The notes: generated by a model from the sequence alone, not told the origin. 64,000 bases of DNA from Candidatus Nitrososphaera gargensis Ga9.2 (GCF_000303155.1 NC_018719.1:1302001-1366000), one strand, 5' to 3'; numbered from the stretch's first letter, positions 51,670 through 60,176 are shown. Translations and numbers: made by a program.

Positions 51670-52011
51670 ATGGTTAGAAATATCGGCGTTTCAGTTATAT
51701 CCCCGCGTAAAACATGCGAGGACGAACTCTGCCCGTTTCACGGCACCCTGTCGGTAAGGGGCAAGCTGCTGACCGGGATTGTATCAAGCGCCAAGGCGCC
51801 CAAGATGGTAGTCGTGTCAAGAGAATACCCGCGTCCTACCCCAAAGTTCAAGAGGTTCCAGAGGAGCAGGTCTAAAGTGCACGCATACCTTCCACCCTGC
51901 GTGGACGTGAAAGAGGGCGACGAGGTCAGGATAGCCGAGTGCAGGCCACTTTCAAAGACTGTATCATTTGTGGTGATTGAGGTGAACAACAAGGATGGCG
52001 ACAGGAGCTAA
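51670..52011 (+). CDS. rps17: Ribosomal protein uS17
   Basis: 113 residues, OB fold: CPFHGTLSVRGKLLTGIVSS, VVVSREYPRPTPKFKRFQRS, CVDVKEGDEVRIAECRPLSK. The N-terminal CEDELCPFHG segment is archaeal-type. Overlaps rpl14 by 17 bases. Confidence 0.96.
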   Translation: MVRNIGVSVISPRKTCEDELCPFHGTLSVRGKLLTGIVSSAKAPKMVVVSREYPRPTPKFKRFQRSRSKVHAYLPPCVDVKEGDEVRIAECRPLSKTVSFVVIEVNNKDGDRS

Positions 52012-52435
52012 GTCAAGAGCAGTTTCGGCAAAAGGTGTCGAAGAATTCCGCCCGTACATTACAAGGGCTCTTCCCGTCACGGCAGAGCTTGTATGTGCGG
52101 ACAACACTGGCGCGAAGGTCTTGCGCATTGCCATGGTAAACAGGTATAAGGGCAGGCACTCTAGGATGCCGGCAGCAGCAGTTGGAGATTTCGTTACAGT
52201 CACTGTCAAGAAGGGTCCGGCAGAGCTGCGCAAGCAGATTTTTGGCGCTGTAATTGTCAGGCAAAAGTACCCGATAAGGAGGCTCAACGGTGTGCGCGTT
52301 TCCTTTGAGGACAATGCCGCAGTACTTGTGACTCCTGAGGGCGAGATCAAGGGCACAGATATCAAGGGGCCAGTGGCGGCAGAAGCTGCAGAAAAGTGGC
52401 CAAGGATAGCCAACTTAGCAGGAATGATAGTGTAG
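51995..52435 (+). CDS. rpl14: Ribosomal protein uL14
   Basis: 146 residues; core ITRALPVTAELVCADNTGAK, RHSRMPAAAVGDFVTVTVKK, VIVRQKYPIRRLNGVRVSFE. Binds 23S rRNA and the subunit interface. N-terminal extension of about 15 residues relative to bacterial uL14. Confidence 0.96.
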   Translation: MATGAKSRAVSAKGVEEFRPYITRALPVTAELVCADNTGAKVLRIAMVNRYKGRHSRMPAAAVGDFVTVTVKKGPAELRKQIFGAVIVRQKYPIRRLNGVRVSFEDNAAVLVTPEGEIKGTDIKGPVAAEAAEKWPRIANLAGMIV

Positions 52436-52453
52436 TAGGTGGCAATAGTAATT

Positions 52454-52909
52454 ATGGCAGACATTAATCCGAAACTCATCCACGTTTCAAAGCACCGGCG
52501 CGACAAGATGCTCGGCGCATCGCTTGCGGACGAGCTGCGCGAGCAGTACAAAAAGAGAACCCTGCGCGTGGTAAAGGGTGATTCAGTCATGGTAGTGCGC
52601 GGCGAATACAAGGGACGCGGAGGCAAGGTCGAAGATGTGGACACTGAACACGGGACTCTGCATATTGAAGGCATGCAGAGAGAAAAGATCCGTGGAGGGC
52701 AGGTCAAGGTTCCCATTCATGCTTCAAACGTCAAGATAACAGCCCTGAACCTTGAGGACAAGTACAGGTCAAACAAGCTGCAGGGCGGCGGCAAGCCACA
52801 GGCAGCTGAAAAGAAGGAAGAAAAAGCGGAGAAAAATGAAATAACAGCAGCTGCTGCCAAGAAAACAACGAAGAAGGAAGAGAGAAAGAAAGAGGAGGCT
52901 AGCGAATAA
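52454..52909 (+). CDS. rpl24: Ribosomal protein uL24
   Basis: ATG at 52454 (MADINPKLIHVSKHRRDKML); a GTG at 52439 would add five residues. KOW motif VVKGDSVMVVRGEYKGRGGK and VPIHASNVKI. The last 40 residues form a Lys/Glu/Ala-rich tail. Coupled to rps4e by TAATG. Confidence 0.95.
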   Translation: MADINPKLIHVSKHRRDKMLGASLADELREQYKKRTLRVVKGDSVMVVRGEYKGRGGKVEDVDTEHGTLHIEGMQREKIRGGQVKVPIHASNVKITALNLEDKYRSNKLQGGGKPQAAEKKEEKAEKNEITAAAAKKTTKKEERKKEEASE

Positions 52910-53622
52910 TGGGCAAGAAAGGCGGTGACACTAGAGTAAAGAGGCAGATGGCTCCGACGTTCTGGGCAATCAAGAGAAAGCAGAGTCAATTTGTCCTGAG
53001 AGTCAAGCCCGGTCCCCATCCAAAGCACAGGGCGTATCCGCTTGGAATGGTGCTCCGCGACGTGCTCAAAGTGGCAAGCACGATGCATGAAGCTCAAAGA
53101 ATTTTGAACGCAGGCAAGGTCAAAGTTGACGGCACGGTAAGGCGCGACTCTAATCTTGCAGTGGGGCTCATGGACGTGGTAGAGCTTGCAACAGGCCAGG
53201 CATACCGCATGGTCCCAAAGAACTCGGCGCTCCTGGACTCTATCGCAATCGAACAATCTGAAAAAGGAGTGAAGCTGGTAAAGGTCACAAGCAAGGCAAC
53301 CATTAAGGGTAAAAAGATCCAGTACGGATTCCACGATGGCAAGACATTGATAAGCGACCAAAAGCTCAAGGTTGGCGATACATGCGTCATCGACCTTCCA
53401 AAGGTTCAGGTCAAAGATCACATTGTCTTTGAGAAGGGTGCCACCGCGCTCATTATCACCGGTGAAAATGCAGGCACAGTAGGCAAGATAGAAGACATCC
53501 AAGATGGCATATTCTCGCTTCCAAAGAGAGCGCTTGTTTCATTCGACGGCAAGTCGGTAGAACTTCCGGTTGAAATGGTTATGGTTGTCGGAAAGGACAA
53601 GCCAGTGATAAAGGTGAACTAG
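52909..53622 (+). CDS. rps4e: Ribosomal protein eS4
   Basis: 237 residues: APTFWAIKRKQSQFVLRVKP, S4 domain with VLRDVLKVASTMHEAQRILN, and C-terminal KOW-like ITGENAGTVGKIEDIQDGIF. Archaeal/eukaryotic-specific small-subunit protein. Confidence 0.96.
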   Translation: MGKKGGDTRVKRQMAPTFWAIKRKQSQFVLRVKPGPHPKHRAYPLGMVLRDVLKVASTMHEAQRILNAGKVKVDGTVRRDSNLAVGLMDVVELATGQAYRMVPKNSALLDSIAIEQSEKGVKLVKVTSKATIKGKKIQYGFHDGKTLISDQKLKVGDTCVIDLPKVQVKDHIVFEKGATALIITGENAGTVGKIEDIQDGIFSLPKRALVSFDGKSVELPVEMVMVVGKDKPVIKVN

Positions 53623-53623
53623 A

Positions 53624-54151
53624 TTGAGTCAGCAACTACAAGTACAACATGACATGAAAAAAATAAGCGTCGACAAAGTAGTGATAAACATCGGGGTAGG
53701 CAAGTCCGGCGAGCCTATTGAAAAGGCAAAGAAGGCGTTGCTAGAGCTTACTGGCCAGCAGCCAGCAGTCCGCGGTGCCAAAAAGACTGTCAGGGACTTT
53801 GGCATTCACAAGGGCGAGCCCATAGGCGTAGTCGTGACGCTGCGCAGGGATCCTGCAATAGAGTTCCTAAAGCGCGTCATTGCGGCCAAAAAGAACGTGC
53901 TGAAGTCCTCCTCGTTTGACAATTACGGAAACATTTCGCTTGGAATACACGAGCACATCGACATCCCTGGTACAAAGTACAACCCCGAAATCGGAATCTT
54001 TGGCATGGATGTCAACATTGTTCTCAGCAGGCCCGGATACAGGATCGCAAGGAAGAGCAGGAAAAGCGCAAAAATTGGCAAGGCCCACAGGATAAATAAG
54101 GATGATGCTGTTGCGTTCTTCAGACAGGAATATGGAGTAGAGGTGGAATAA
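53624..54151 (+). CDS. rpl5: Ribosomal protein uL5
   Basis: 175 residues from TTG two bases after the rps4e stop; ATG at 53654 ([20 protein letters not shown]) is an alternative. Core: [60 protein letters not shown]. Binds 5S rRNA. Confidence 0.95.
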   Translation: MSQQLQVQHDMKKISVDKVVINIGVGKSGEPIEKAKKALLELTGQQPAVRGAKKTVRDFGIHKGEPIGVVVTLRRDPAIEFLKRVIAAKKNVLKSSSFDNYGNISLGIHEHIDIPGTKYNPEIGIFGMDVNIVLSRPGYRIARKSRKSAKIGKAHRINKDDAVAFFRQEYGVEVE

Positions 54152-54159
54152 CAGAGAAG

Positions 54160-54339
54160 ATGCCAAAGCCAAGAGAATACGAAGTGACTGGACGAAAGAA
54201 ACTTGCCCACGGCAAGGGCACAAGGTGGTGCAAACGGTGCGGTTCATATAACGGCCTCATCCGCAGTTATAACTTGATGCTTTGCAGACAGTGTTTTAGG
54301 GAAGTTGCAAACAGCATAGGGTTTGTGAAATACGAGTAG
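54160..54339 (+). CDS. rps14: Ribosomal protein uS14 (zinc type)
   Basis: 59 residues from ATG 54160: [20 protein letters not shown], then [20 protein letters not shown] and [19 protein letters not shown]. The CKRC...CRQC zinc knuckle is intact. Too short for many ORF callers but clear by sequence and by position between rpl5 and rps8. Confidence 0.96.
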   Translation: MPKPREYEVTGRKKLAHGKGTRWCKRCGSYNGLIRSYNLMLCRQCFREVANSIGFVKYE

Positions 54340-54744
54340 GTGAAATATGAAGTGCCAGCACTAAACGTCCTATCAAATCTCTTTACAACTATTTACAATA
54401 ACGAGTCTAGAAGAAAGAGGGAATGTGTCATTGTCCCCGCAAGTAAGTTTGCAAGCGAAGTGCTGCGCGTAATGCAAAAGCATCGCTACATTGGCGAATT
54501 TGAGCAGGTGGACGACGGCAGGGCAGGCAAGTTCAGAGTTCAACTGCTTGCCAAGATAAACAAGTGCGGCATTATCACTCCGCGCTTTTCGGTCAAAAAG
54601 GATGCTTACTTTGGATGGGAAAGGCAGTTCCTGCCGGCATACAGCATGGGCATACTGCTCGTATCGACCAGCAAGGGGATAATGTCTCACCACGAAGCAA
54701 TATCAGAAGGACTGGGAGGAGTCTTAGTTGGCTACGTCTACTGA
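54340..54744 (+). CDS. rps8: Ribosomal protein uS8
   Basis: 134 residues, GTG start directly after the rps14 stop (TAGGTG). Core: NVLSNLFTTIYNNESRRKRE, VLRVMQKHRYIGEFEQVDDG, LPAYSMGILLVSTSKGIMSH, HHEAISEGLGGVLVGYVY. Overlaps rpl6 by 17 bases. Confidence 0.96.
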   Translation: MKYEVPALNVLSNLFTTIYNNESRRKRECVIVPASKFASEVLRVMQKHRYIGEFEQVDDGRAGKFRVQLLAKINKCGIITPRFSVKKDAYFGWERQFLPAYSMGILLVSTSKGIMSHHEAISEGLGGVLVGYVY

Positions 54745-55291
54745 TCAGGAGATGATAATGGCAGAAGTGGAAGCGCCTGCCAGCGTTAAGATTACAAAGG
54801 AAGGCAATGTCCTTTCGGTAAAGGGCAAGCTTGGTACGGTAAAGAAGGACTTTACAAAACTTCCCGCCACCATAACGGTCCAAGGCAACAAGGTAACGAT
54901 CAAGCCTTATGGCACGCGCAAGCGCGACCTTGCAGTGACGCACACAGCTCGCAGCATAATTGAGAGCATGATAAAAGGCGTTGAAAAAGGCTACACGTAC
55001 AAGCTAAAGATCATTTTCGCGCACTTTCCGATTTCTGTCAAGGTAAAGGGCAAAGAAGTCAATGTGGAGAACTTTTTTGGCGAAAGGTCACCCAGGGTCT
55101 CCAGAATAGTCGGTGACGCCACCAAGGTCCATGTGGTAGGAGAAGACGTGGTGGTACAAGGCCCGAGCCTTGAAGATGTTTCACAGACCGCTGCCAACAT
55201 TGAACTATCTACCAGAATAAAGGACAAGGATCAGCGTGTATTTCTAGACGGGCTATACGTCTACTCCCGCGAAGAAGGCATGCAACAGTAG
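54728..55291 (+). CDS. rpl6: Ribosomal protein uL6
   Basis: 187 residues from TTG at 54728; ATG at 54752 is an in-frame alternative. Core: NVLSVKGKLGTVKKDFTKLP, RSIIESMIKGVEKGYTYKLK, VENFFGERSPRVSRIVGDAT. The usual downstream archaeal genes (eL32, eL19, uL18, uS5) do not follow; the operon ends here at a tRNA gene. Confidence 0.96.
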   Translation: MATSTDQEMIMAEVEAPASVKITKEGNVLSVKGKLGTVKKDFTKLPATITVQGNKVTIKPYGTRKRDLAVTHTARSIIESMIKGVEKGYTYKLKIIFAHFPISVKVKGKEVNVENFFGERSPRVSRIVGDATKVHVVGEDVVVQGPSLEDVSQTAANIELSTRIKDKDQRVFLDGLYVYSREEGMQQ

Positions 55292-55340
55292 TAAGCGAGC
55301 CCAAAGATTTATTTTGTGCTCGGATTTGCTGTAATAGTGC

Positions 55341-55447
55341 GCCGCTGTAGCTCAGCATGGTAGAGCAATTTCGTAGCGCAATATTGTGCTTTGAAGCTCA
55401 ACTGGCTGTTAACCAGTGGGTCACCAGTTCGAGTCTGGTCAGCGGCG
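55341..55447 (+). tRNA. tRNA-Asn (GUU) with an intron near position 26-28
   Basis: Acceptor stem GCCGCTG/CAGCGGC, D-stem GCTC/GAGC, anticodon arm ACTGG-CTGTTAA-CCAGT (anticodon GTT at 55408-55410), variable loop GGGTC, T-arm ACCAG-TTCGAGT-CTGGT, discriminator G. Between the D-stem and anticodon stem are 33 extra bases. GAGC of the D-stem can pair with GCTC (55396-55399) leaving three-base bulges AAT and AAC, a bulge-helix-bulge-like form that would excise about 55369-55401. The insert itself folds (AGCGCA/TGTGCT). CCA is not encoded. Confidence 0.92.
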
Positions 55448-55516
55448 CTATCATATTTATTGAGAGGGGTTGCAATATGTTTTATAGTAAAATCATATAT
55501 TGGTGACTCGGCCGCC

Positions 55517-55984
55517 TTGACCAAAGACATCGAAACGCCTCCTCCAGACGACAGCAGCAAAAAGCTGCCAATTGAAGACCAGCTTAAGGGAAAAACCCTG
55601 CAGGTATACATGTACATGATAAAGAAGAAAGAGCCTGTGGGCGTCAGAGAGGTGCAGCGCGACCTTGGGTTTTCAAGCCCAAGCGTGGCAAACTACCACA
55701 TCGACAAGCTTGTAGAGATGACTCTTATCAGCCAGGACGAATATGGACGCTACTACGTAGTGCAAAAAGTACAAGTGGGCGTGCTCCAAGCTTTCGTCAA
55801 CATTGGCGGCCTGACGGTGCCACGCCTGTCATTCTTCGCGGCGTTCTTCACTACAGTGCTTATTGCATATGTTGTGTTGAACCTTGAAAATCTTGACATC
55901 TATGCGATCGGGTTTGCTCTTGCAGGAACCGTCGCATTCTGGTTTGAAACAATACGGGTGTGGATAAAAAGGCCCGTCACCTGA
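55517..55984 (+). CDS. Winged-helix regulator anchored by two TM segments
   Basis: TTG at 55517 gives 155 residues; the frame is open back into the tRNA gene, which cannot be coding. TATA-like TTTTATAG near 55480 fits a short leader. N-terminal winged helix: KKEPVGVREVQRDLGFSSPS, VANYHIDKLVEMTLISQDEY. C-terminal membrane part: LSFFAAFFTTVLIAYVVLNL and DIYAIGFALAGTVAFWFETI. A membrane-tethered DNA-binding protein of a kind common in thaumarchaea; target unknown. Confidence 0.78.
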   Translation: MTKDIETPPPDDSSKKLPIEDQLKGKTLQVYMYMIKKKEPVGVREVQRDLGFSSPSVANYHIDKLVEMTLISQDEYGRYYVVQKVQVGVLQAFVNIGGLTVPRLSFFAAFFTTVLIAYVVLNLENLDIYAIGFALAGTVAFWFETIRVWIKRPVT

Positions 55985-55990
55985 TGATAT

Positions 55991-56018
55991 ATATTTCAGA
56001 ACTCGAGTTTTGAAATAT
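55991..56018. repeat. 28-bp palindrome, copy 1
   Basis: Arms ATATTTCAGAACTC and GAGTTTTGAAATAT, complementary except for one base. It fills the 39-base gap between two convergent stops. 25 of 28 bases match a second copy at 63724-63751. Confidence 0.7.
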
Positions 56019-56023
56019 CATTA

Positions 56024-56383
56024 TTAGATCACAATGATGTCAAGCGCAATCGCGTCGGCAAGCAGGTCCAAATGATGGCTGGCAACCACATACCCGTTCT
56101 TGATGTCTGTTGATGCAAGCCACCGGTTTGACGAGCTGAACAACCGTTCTTTCTTTATCCTCCTTTCGATTTCTTCCACATCAAGCTCCTTTTCCTCAAC
56201 CTCCTCGGTTTCTGTGTGCTTGATGGTCAGGAGCACCTTCTTGACAAGTATTCTCTGGCCAAAGCGCTGGGAAAAATCGCGTGCGTTTTCGTCGATTTCG
56301 AGCAACTTTATCTTGATCTGGAGCCTGTTGAGCGCGTCCCTGCTTGTAAGGAGTCTCTCGTCAATGAACCGGTCGTAGCTCAT
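56024..56383 (-). CDS. Hypothetical protein (119 aa)
   Basis: ATG at 56383 (MSYDRFIDERLLTSRDALNR) chosen; the longer frame to 56476 overlaps the next gene and has unlike composition. Mixed helical protein with an acidic middle (HTETEEVEEKELDVEEIERR) and a hydrophobic end (HLDLLADAIALDIIVI). Family not recognised. Follows the DUF35 gene on the same strand. Confidence 0.65.
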   Translation of the reverse strand: MSYDRFIDERLLTSRDALNRLQIKIKLLEIDENARDFSQRFGQRILVKKVLLTIKHTETEEVEEKELDVEEIERRIKKERLFSSSNRWLASTDIKNGYVVASHHLDLLADAIALDIIVI

Positions 56384-56418
56384 ATGTGATTTTACTCCGG
56401 CCCCGAAGTATATTAATG

Positions 56419-56769
56419 TCAAGCCTTCGCCGGCGCAAAAGAGTAAAACGCGGTGCCGTCGGGCCTGACTCCACATCTAGTCATTTTTACCTTCATTCCT
56501 TCTTTCAGCTGTGGGGTCCCAAAAGATCCGATAAGCTTGATACCAGACATCTCGATCAAGCCAAAAACTCCTTCTTTGCCCTTGATGTGCGAGCTTGAAA
56601 ATTCCAAGAGAATTCCAGTTGTTTCTATTTTCTTTAATGACGTCTTTGACAGGCAGTATGGGCAGCGATGTGATGGCGGCCATACCTTGCTACCGCAGGA
56701 TATGCACGTAGGAACCATGAATTTGCCTTTCTTCAAGTGGTCGAGGAATTCCTGCAACCGATCAAGCAC
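56419..56769 (-). CDS. DUF35 zinc-ribbon/OB-fold protein, thiolase partner
   Basis: 116 residues. Rubredoxin-like zinc ribbon CISCGSKVWPPSHRCPYCLS (23-42), then an OB fold (ILLEFSSSHIKGKEGVFGLI, GTPQLKEGMKVKMTRCGVRP). DUF35 proteins form complexes with thiolases and act as acyl-CoA bridges in archaeal isoprenoid synthesis. It overlaps the thiolase gene by 8 bases, supporting such a complex. Confidence 0.92.
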   Translation of the reverse strand: MLDRLQEFLDHLKKGKFMVPTCISCGSKVWPPSHRCPYCLSKTSLKKIETTGILLEFSSSHIKGKEGVFGLIEMSGIKLIGSFGTPQLKEGMKVKMTRCGVRPDGTAFYSFAPAKA

Positions 56770-57865
56770 CCATAATGATTACAGTTGCTGAAGAGCCGGC
56801 AGCCGCCAAGTTGTGGACTAGGCCTGTCTTACATCCCTTTACCTGTCTTTTTCCTGCTTTTCCGGCAAGCTGAGACGCGATTTCTGCCACCTGCGCCACG
56901 CCTGTTGTCCCGACCGGATGGCCGCATCCAATGATCCCGCCCCTTGGGTTTATCGCTATTTGATTCTGGTCTACAAACCTGCCGCCTTCTCCTTTCTTTG
57001 CAAACCCGAGATCTTCGTACGCCAGTATTTCGAGGATCGTGAATGCATCATGCAACTCTGCAACATCTATCTGCGAAGGCTTTGCCTGGGACATTTCAAA
57101 GGCTTGACGCGCTGCGCGCTTGGCCGCCCCGATTGTTGTGAGGTCGCCAGTAGTAGTAGCATTGGCAAAGCTGGCCGAGTTTGTCTGCTGTCCTATGCCC
57201 TTTATCCATACGGGGTTGTCCAGCTTCTTTGCCTTTTCCTCTGAAACCAAGAGCACTGCAGACGCGCCATCGCACGGAGCAGAGCAATCAAGTAGCTTGA
57301 TCGGGTCAGCAATCTTTTTTGAATTTATTACTTCATTCAGGGTAACTTCCTTTCTGAAGAGCGCCTGCGGGTTTTTTGCAGCATTTTTGTGATTTTTGAC
57401 AGAGACCCTGGCCATCTGCTCTTCAGTTGTCCCGTACTTTCTCATGTGAGCCTTTGCAAATATCGCGGCCCAGTGCGCTGGAAACATGAACGATCCGCGC
57501 GTAATATCCCACAGCAACTTGTTGCCCGGGCTGTCTGCCTTTTCTGCGCCAACTACTAGCGCACTATCGCACAGCCCGGACGCAATCATTGCAAATGCAG
57601 AAGCAACTGCATTGGTGCCAGAGTTGCACAGGTTGTCTATCCTGTGAGAAATCCTTGGGTGCATGCCGAGCATTTCAGATATTATTGTCGAGCTGTACTG
57701 ATCGGTCGCGCAACTTGAAAACAGAACTGCGTCGATCTCTTTTCCAGAGATGTCATTCCTCTTCAGGATGTCTGCGCAGGGCTCGCATGCCAGCTCTAGC
57801 AGCGGCATCTTGGAATCCTTGGCAAACTTTGAGGTTGCCCACGAAGAGATAGCTACCCTGCGCAC
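56762..57865 (-). CDS. Thiolase (acetyl-CoA C-acetyltransferase family)
   Basis: 367 residues, GTG start. Nucleophile Cys80 in RIDNLCNSGTNAVASAFAMI; later motifs DVAELHDAFTILEILAYED and GGIIGCGHPVGTTGVAQVAE with catalytic His and Cys region. Archaeal SCP2-like thiolase that condenses acetyl-CoA for the mevalonate route or, in these organisms, could cleave acetoacetyl-CoA in the carbon-fixation cycle. Paired with DUF35; HMG-CoA synthase is not adjacent. Confidence 0.92.
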   Translation of the reverse strand: MRRVAISSWATSKFAKDSKMPLLELACEPCADILKRNDISGKEIDAVLFSSCATDQYSSTIISEMLGMHPRISHRIDNLCNSGTNAVASAFAMIASGLCDSALVVGAEKADSPGNKLLWDITRGSFMFPAHWAAIFAKAHMRKYGTTEEQMARVSVKNHKNAAKNPQALFRKEVTLNEVINSKKIADPIKLLDCSAPCDGASAVLLVSEEKAKKLDNPVWIKGIGQQTNSASFANATTTGDLTTIGAAKRAARQAFEMSQAKPSQIDVAELHDAFTILEILAYEDLGFAKKGEGGRFVDQNQIAINPRGGIIGCGHPVGTTGVAQVAEIASQLAGKAGKRQVKGCKTGLVHNLAAAGSSATVIIMGA

Positions 57866-57866
57866 T

Positions 57867-58850
57867 TCAAAAGGTTGACAACATCTCCCTAAATGAACTT
57901 TCTGAATCGCCCACAGGGTTCAGCTGGATTATCGGAAGCGTAACTCCTGCAGACACAAACTTTGTAAGCGATTTCCTGCATTCCTCTCCGCTGCCGCAGA
58001 TTGTAAGAGAATCAAGCATCCTGTCAGAAACAAATTTTGAAGCAGCATCTGCGCCGCCTCTGCCATATTCTGCGGTAATGCTCTCAACTTCATCCCTGAA
58101 CCCATTTTCTGATAGGAACTTGTTATAGTATTTACCGACTGCAACATAGAACGCAAGAGTCTTTGCGGCGCGCTCGCGGGCCTTTTCAGGCTCCTTGTTC
58201 GATAGCGCACAGATAAATGACGAGGCGACCTCAAAACTCTTTTTTCCCTTTGTATTCTGCTTAATGTCTGCCACAGTTTTTTTCAGCTCATCAAGCGGCC
58301 GCAAATACAACAGTACGCCGTCTGCCAGTTCGGACGCAAGCTTGACCATTCTCTTGTTGATAGCTGCCATAAAGACGGGGATCTGTTTTCTTTGCGGCTG
58401 GTATAGAATCTTGAAATTGTTCACCTTGAAAAATTTGCCACTATAGTTTACTTTTTCCCCGCTTGCCATCAGCTTCAGGCACTCTATGTATTCTCTCATC
58501 CTGCTGACCGGCCTTTCAAATTTCAGCCCGTGCCAGTTCTCTACGATGGCAGCCGTGCTTGCGCCTAGGCCGATGATTGTCCTGTTGCCTGAGAGCATGT
58601 CAAGCGTAGTTGCCGCCATTGCCACCGTCGCAGGAGTCCTTGCGTAAATGCTAATGATTGAAGTGCCAAGCTTGACCCTCTTTGTCACTTGGGATATCGC
58701 GCCAAGAGTAACAAAGGACTCGCGTCCCCAGGATTCCGGAACCCATATAGAATCGACGCTCTGATGCGAATCGGCCATCTTGGCGCATGCAAGAACTTCC
58801 TGCATCGACAGCAGTGGACCAAGGCTATAGCCTATGATTGTGGTGGTCAT
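57867..58850 (-). CDS. LLM-class (F420- or FMN-dependent) oxidoreductase
   Basis: 327 residues with a luciferase-like TIM barrel: DSIWVPESWGRESFVTLGAI, VKLGTSIISIYARTPATVAM, IIGLGASTAAIVENWHGLKF, PVFMAAINKRMVKLASELAD. Close in pattern to methylene-H4MPT-reductase-like archaeal proteins, which often use F420. Substrate unknown. One base separates it from the thiolase gene, and it overlaps the nucleotidyltransferase gene by 4 bases. Confidence 0.9.
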   Translation of the reverse strand: MTTTIIGYSLGPLLSMQEVLACAKMADSHQSVDSIWVPESWGRESFVTLGAISQVTKRVKLGTSIISIYARTPATVAMAATTLDMLSGNRTIIGLGASTAAIVENWHGLKFERPVSRMREYIECLKLMASGEKVNYSGKFFKVNNFKILYQPQRKQIPVFMAAINKRMVKLASELADGVLLYLRPLDELKKTVADIKQNTKGKKSFEVASSFICALSNKEPEKARERAAKTLAFYVAVGKYYNKFLSENGFRDEVESITAEYGRGGADAASKFVSDRMLDSLTICGSGEECRKSLTKFVSAGVTLPIIQLNPVGDSESSFREMLSTF

Positions 58851-59530
58851 GACATCCTTACGGCCTGCATTTCTTTGGCTGCTTCTTCAATGTCCTTGTG
58901 CGAATCGATCGAGCGCCAAAAAACGTTCTGGTATTTCACTGCCTTAAGCTTTCCCTCCTTTGCCAGCGCAGGCAGGGCGGTCACCTCTATGTTGCCGTTC
59001 TCCGGCAGGTACCTGAACACTTCCCGCGTAAAGTGGTACACACCTGCGTTGATCCACCTATCGAGTATTTCCGGCTTCTCAACAAAGCCGAGCACTTTGG
59101 AATCACTGTCAAGCTCTACCACGCCAAACGGGCTGCGAAGCGGCACAAGCGCGATAGTGTGCGAGCCGGCAAGATTCAACCTGTTCGGGTCAAGCTCTGT
59201 AAGGACATCGCCATTTAACATTAAAAATGACTCTTGGTCACTAAGAAGGTCTTGGGCATTTTTCAGCGCGCCGCCAGTTCCAAGAGGCTCCTCTTCAACT
59301 GAATATTTTATCTTGGCTCCGAACTTGCTTCCATCGCCAATGTGATCGAATATCTGCCCTCTCATGTATCCAACGCACAGGACGCAATCCTTGATGCCAA
59401 ACTTCCGAAGCCATCTTACCTGCCATTCAATAATTGGGACATTGAGGACCTCTATCATGGGCTTGGGCCTCTGGTCCGTTAGTGGCTTTAATCGCTTGCC
59501 AAAACCACCTGCAAGAATGACTGCTTTCAT
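58847..59530 (-). CDS. NDP-sugar nucleotidyltransferase
   Basis: ATG at 59530 (MKAVILAGGFGKRLKPLTDQ) gives 227 residues; a longer frame to 59740 runs through another small gene and is rejected. Motifs: LAGGFGKRLKPLT, KPMIEV, LGTGGALKNAQDLL, MLNGDVLTELD, FVEKPEI. Makes an activated sugar (GDP-mannose, UDP- or dTDP-glucose type) for glycan synthesis. Lacks a C-terminal left-handed beta-helix. Confidence 0.93.
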   Translation of the reverse strand: MKAVILAGGFGKRLKPLTDQRPKPMIEVLNVPIIEWQVRWLRKFGIKDCVLCVGYMRGQIFDHIGDGSKFGAKIKYSVEEEPLGTGGALKNAQDLLSDQESFLMLNGDVLTELDPNRLNLAGSHTIALVPLRSPFGVVELDSDSKVLGFVEKPEILDRWINAGVYHFTREVFRYLPENGNIEVTALPALAKEGKLKAVKYQNVFWRSIDSHKDIEEAAKEMQAVRMS

Positions 59531-59568
59531 GATATAACCAAGAGTCGTCCGGTTCGTATAAAACGTTA

Positions 59569-59709
59569 TCATGACAGCGTTTTCTTCTGTTCGCTGCTTG
59601 TGAGGAGCCAATGGATCTCTTGGTAGCATTCCTTGCACATATCCTTGCCCTCGGTGTGGTCGCATTGGTAGGCCTTGCCAGTGTCGATGCCACACAGGCT
59701 GCATTTCAT
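59569..59709 (-). CDS. Small zinc protein (46 aa)
   Basis: ATG at 59709 gives MKCSLCGIDTGKAYQCDHTE, then GKDMCKECYQEIHWLLTSSE. CSLC...CDH...CKEC forms a zinc ribbon. Its start overlaps the stop of the membrane protein gene upstream (ATGA), so it is translationally coupled to it. Confidence 0.65.
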   Translation of the reverse strand: MKCSLCGIDTGKAYQCDHTEGKDMCKECYQEIHWLLTSSEQKKTLS

Positions 59710-60134
59710 TTTTGAGCCTGCTCTTTGCCTTTTGCAGCAATTGTTCTCTTATCGATTGCTACTTTCCATGCGCCTAAGCCTATCAAGATAGCACCCATTG
59801 CCATCGTTGAGCCTATTGTGCGCATTGCGCCTGATGAGTCTTCAGATGCAAGCGCGCCCTGTGCAATCAGGGCAAGCATCCCTGCGATGATCAGGCCGCC
59901 GTTCACGAACAAAAGGGTTGAAACGATTGGTGCATGCTCTTTGCGCGCGATTACAAAGCCAATTATCGACATCACTACTGCGCCTCCTCCAAGCCCTGCT
60001 CCCCTTGCGGCCTCGTCAAGCGGCACAAATCCCATTCTGTCTGGGGACGATGCCGCAACTGCGGCGTCTGCGCCATAGATTATCAAAAGTATTAGCGAGG
60101 CGACAAGAAGACCTGTTGCGATTCCCTTGGCCAT
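59706..60134 (-). CDS. Membrane protein with four TM segments (142 aa)
   Basis: Hydrophobic segments: GLLVASLILLIIYGADAAVA, GGGAVVMSIIGFVIA, TLLFVNGGLIIAGMLALIAQ, MAMGAILIGLGAWKVAI. Gly-rich helices resemble small channel or proteolipid-like proteins, but the carboxylate of an ATP-synthase c subunit is not evident. Conserved-looking, function unknown. Coupled to the zinc miniprotein. Confidence 0.7.
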   Translation of the reverse strand: MAKGIATGLLVASLILLIIYGADAAVAASSPDRMGFVPLDEAARGAGLGGGAVVMSIIGFVIARKEHAPIVSTLLFVNGGLIIAGMLALIAQGALASEDSSGAMRTIGSTMAMGAILIGLGAWKVAIDKRTIAAKGKEQAQK

Positions 60135-60176
60135 ATGAGTAATAATTCATAATCAGATTTAATAAACGTATGCTGC

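Noticed and set aside
55391-55516. Upstream part of the winged-helix membrane protein frame
   Set aside because: It lies within the tRNA-Asn gene and just after it; a TATA-like box at about 55480 fits the later start.
59531-59740. N-terminal extension of the sugar nucleotidyltransferase
   Set aside because: GGxGxRL must be near the start in this family, and the region encodes the zinc miniprotein in another frame.
59706-60134. ATP synthase proteolipid (c/K subunit)
   Set aside because: Glycine-rich helices are present but no carboxylate in the proper helix and no other ATP synthase gene nearby.
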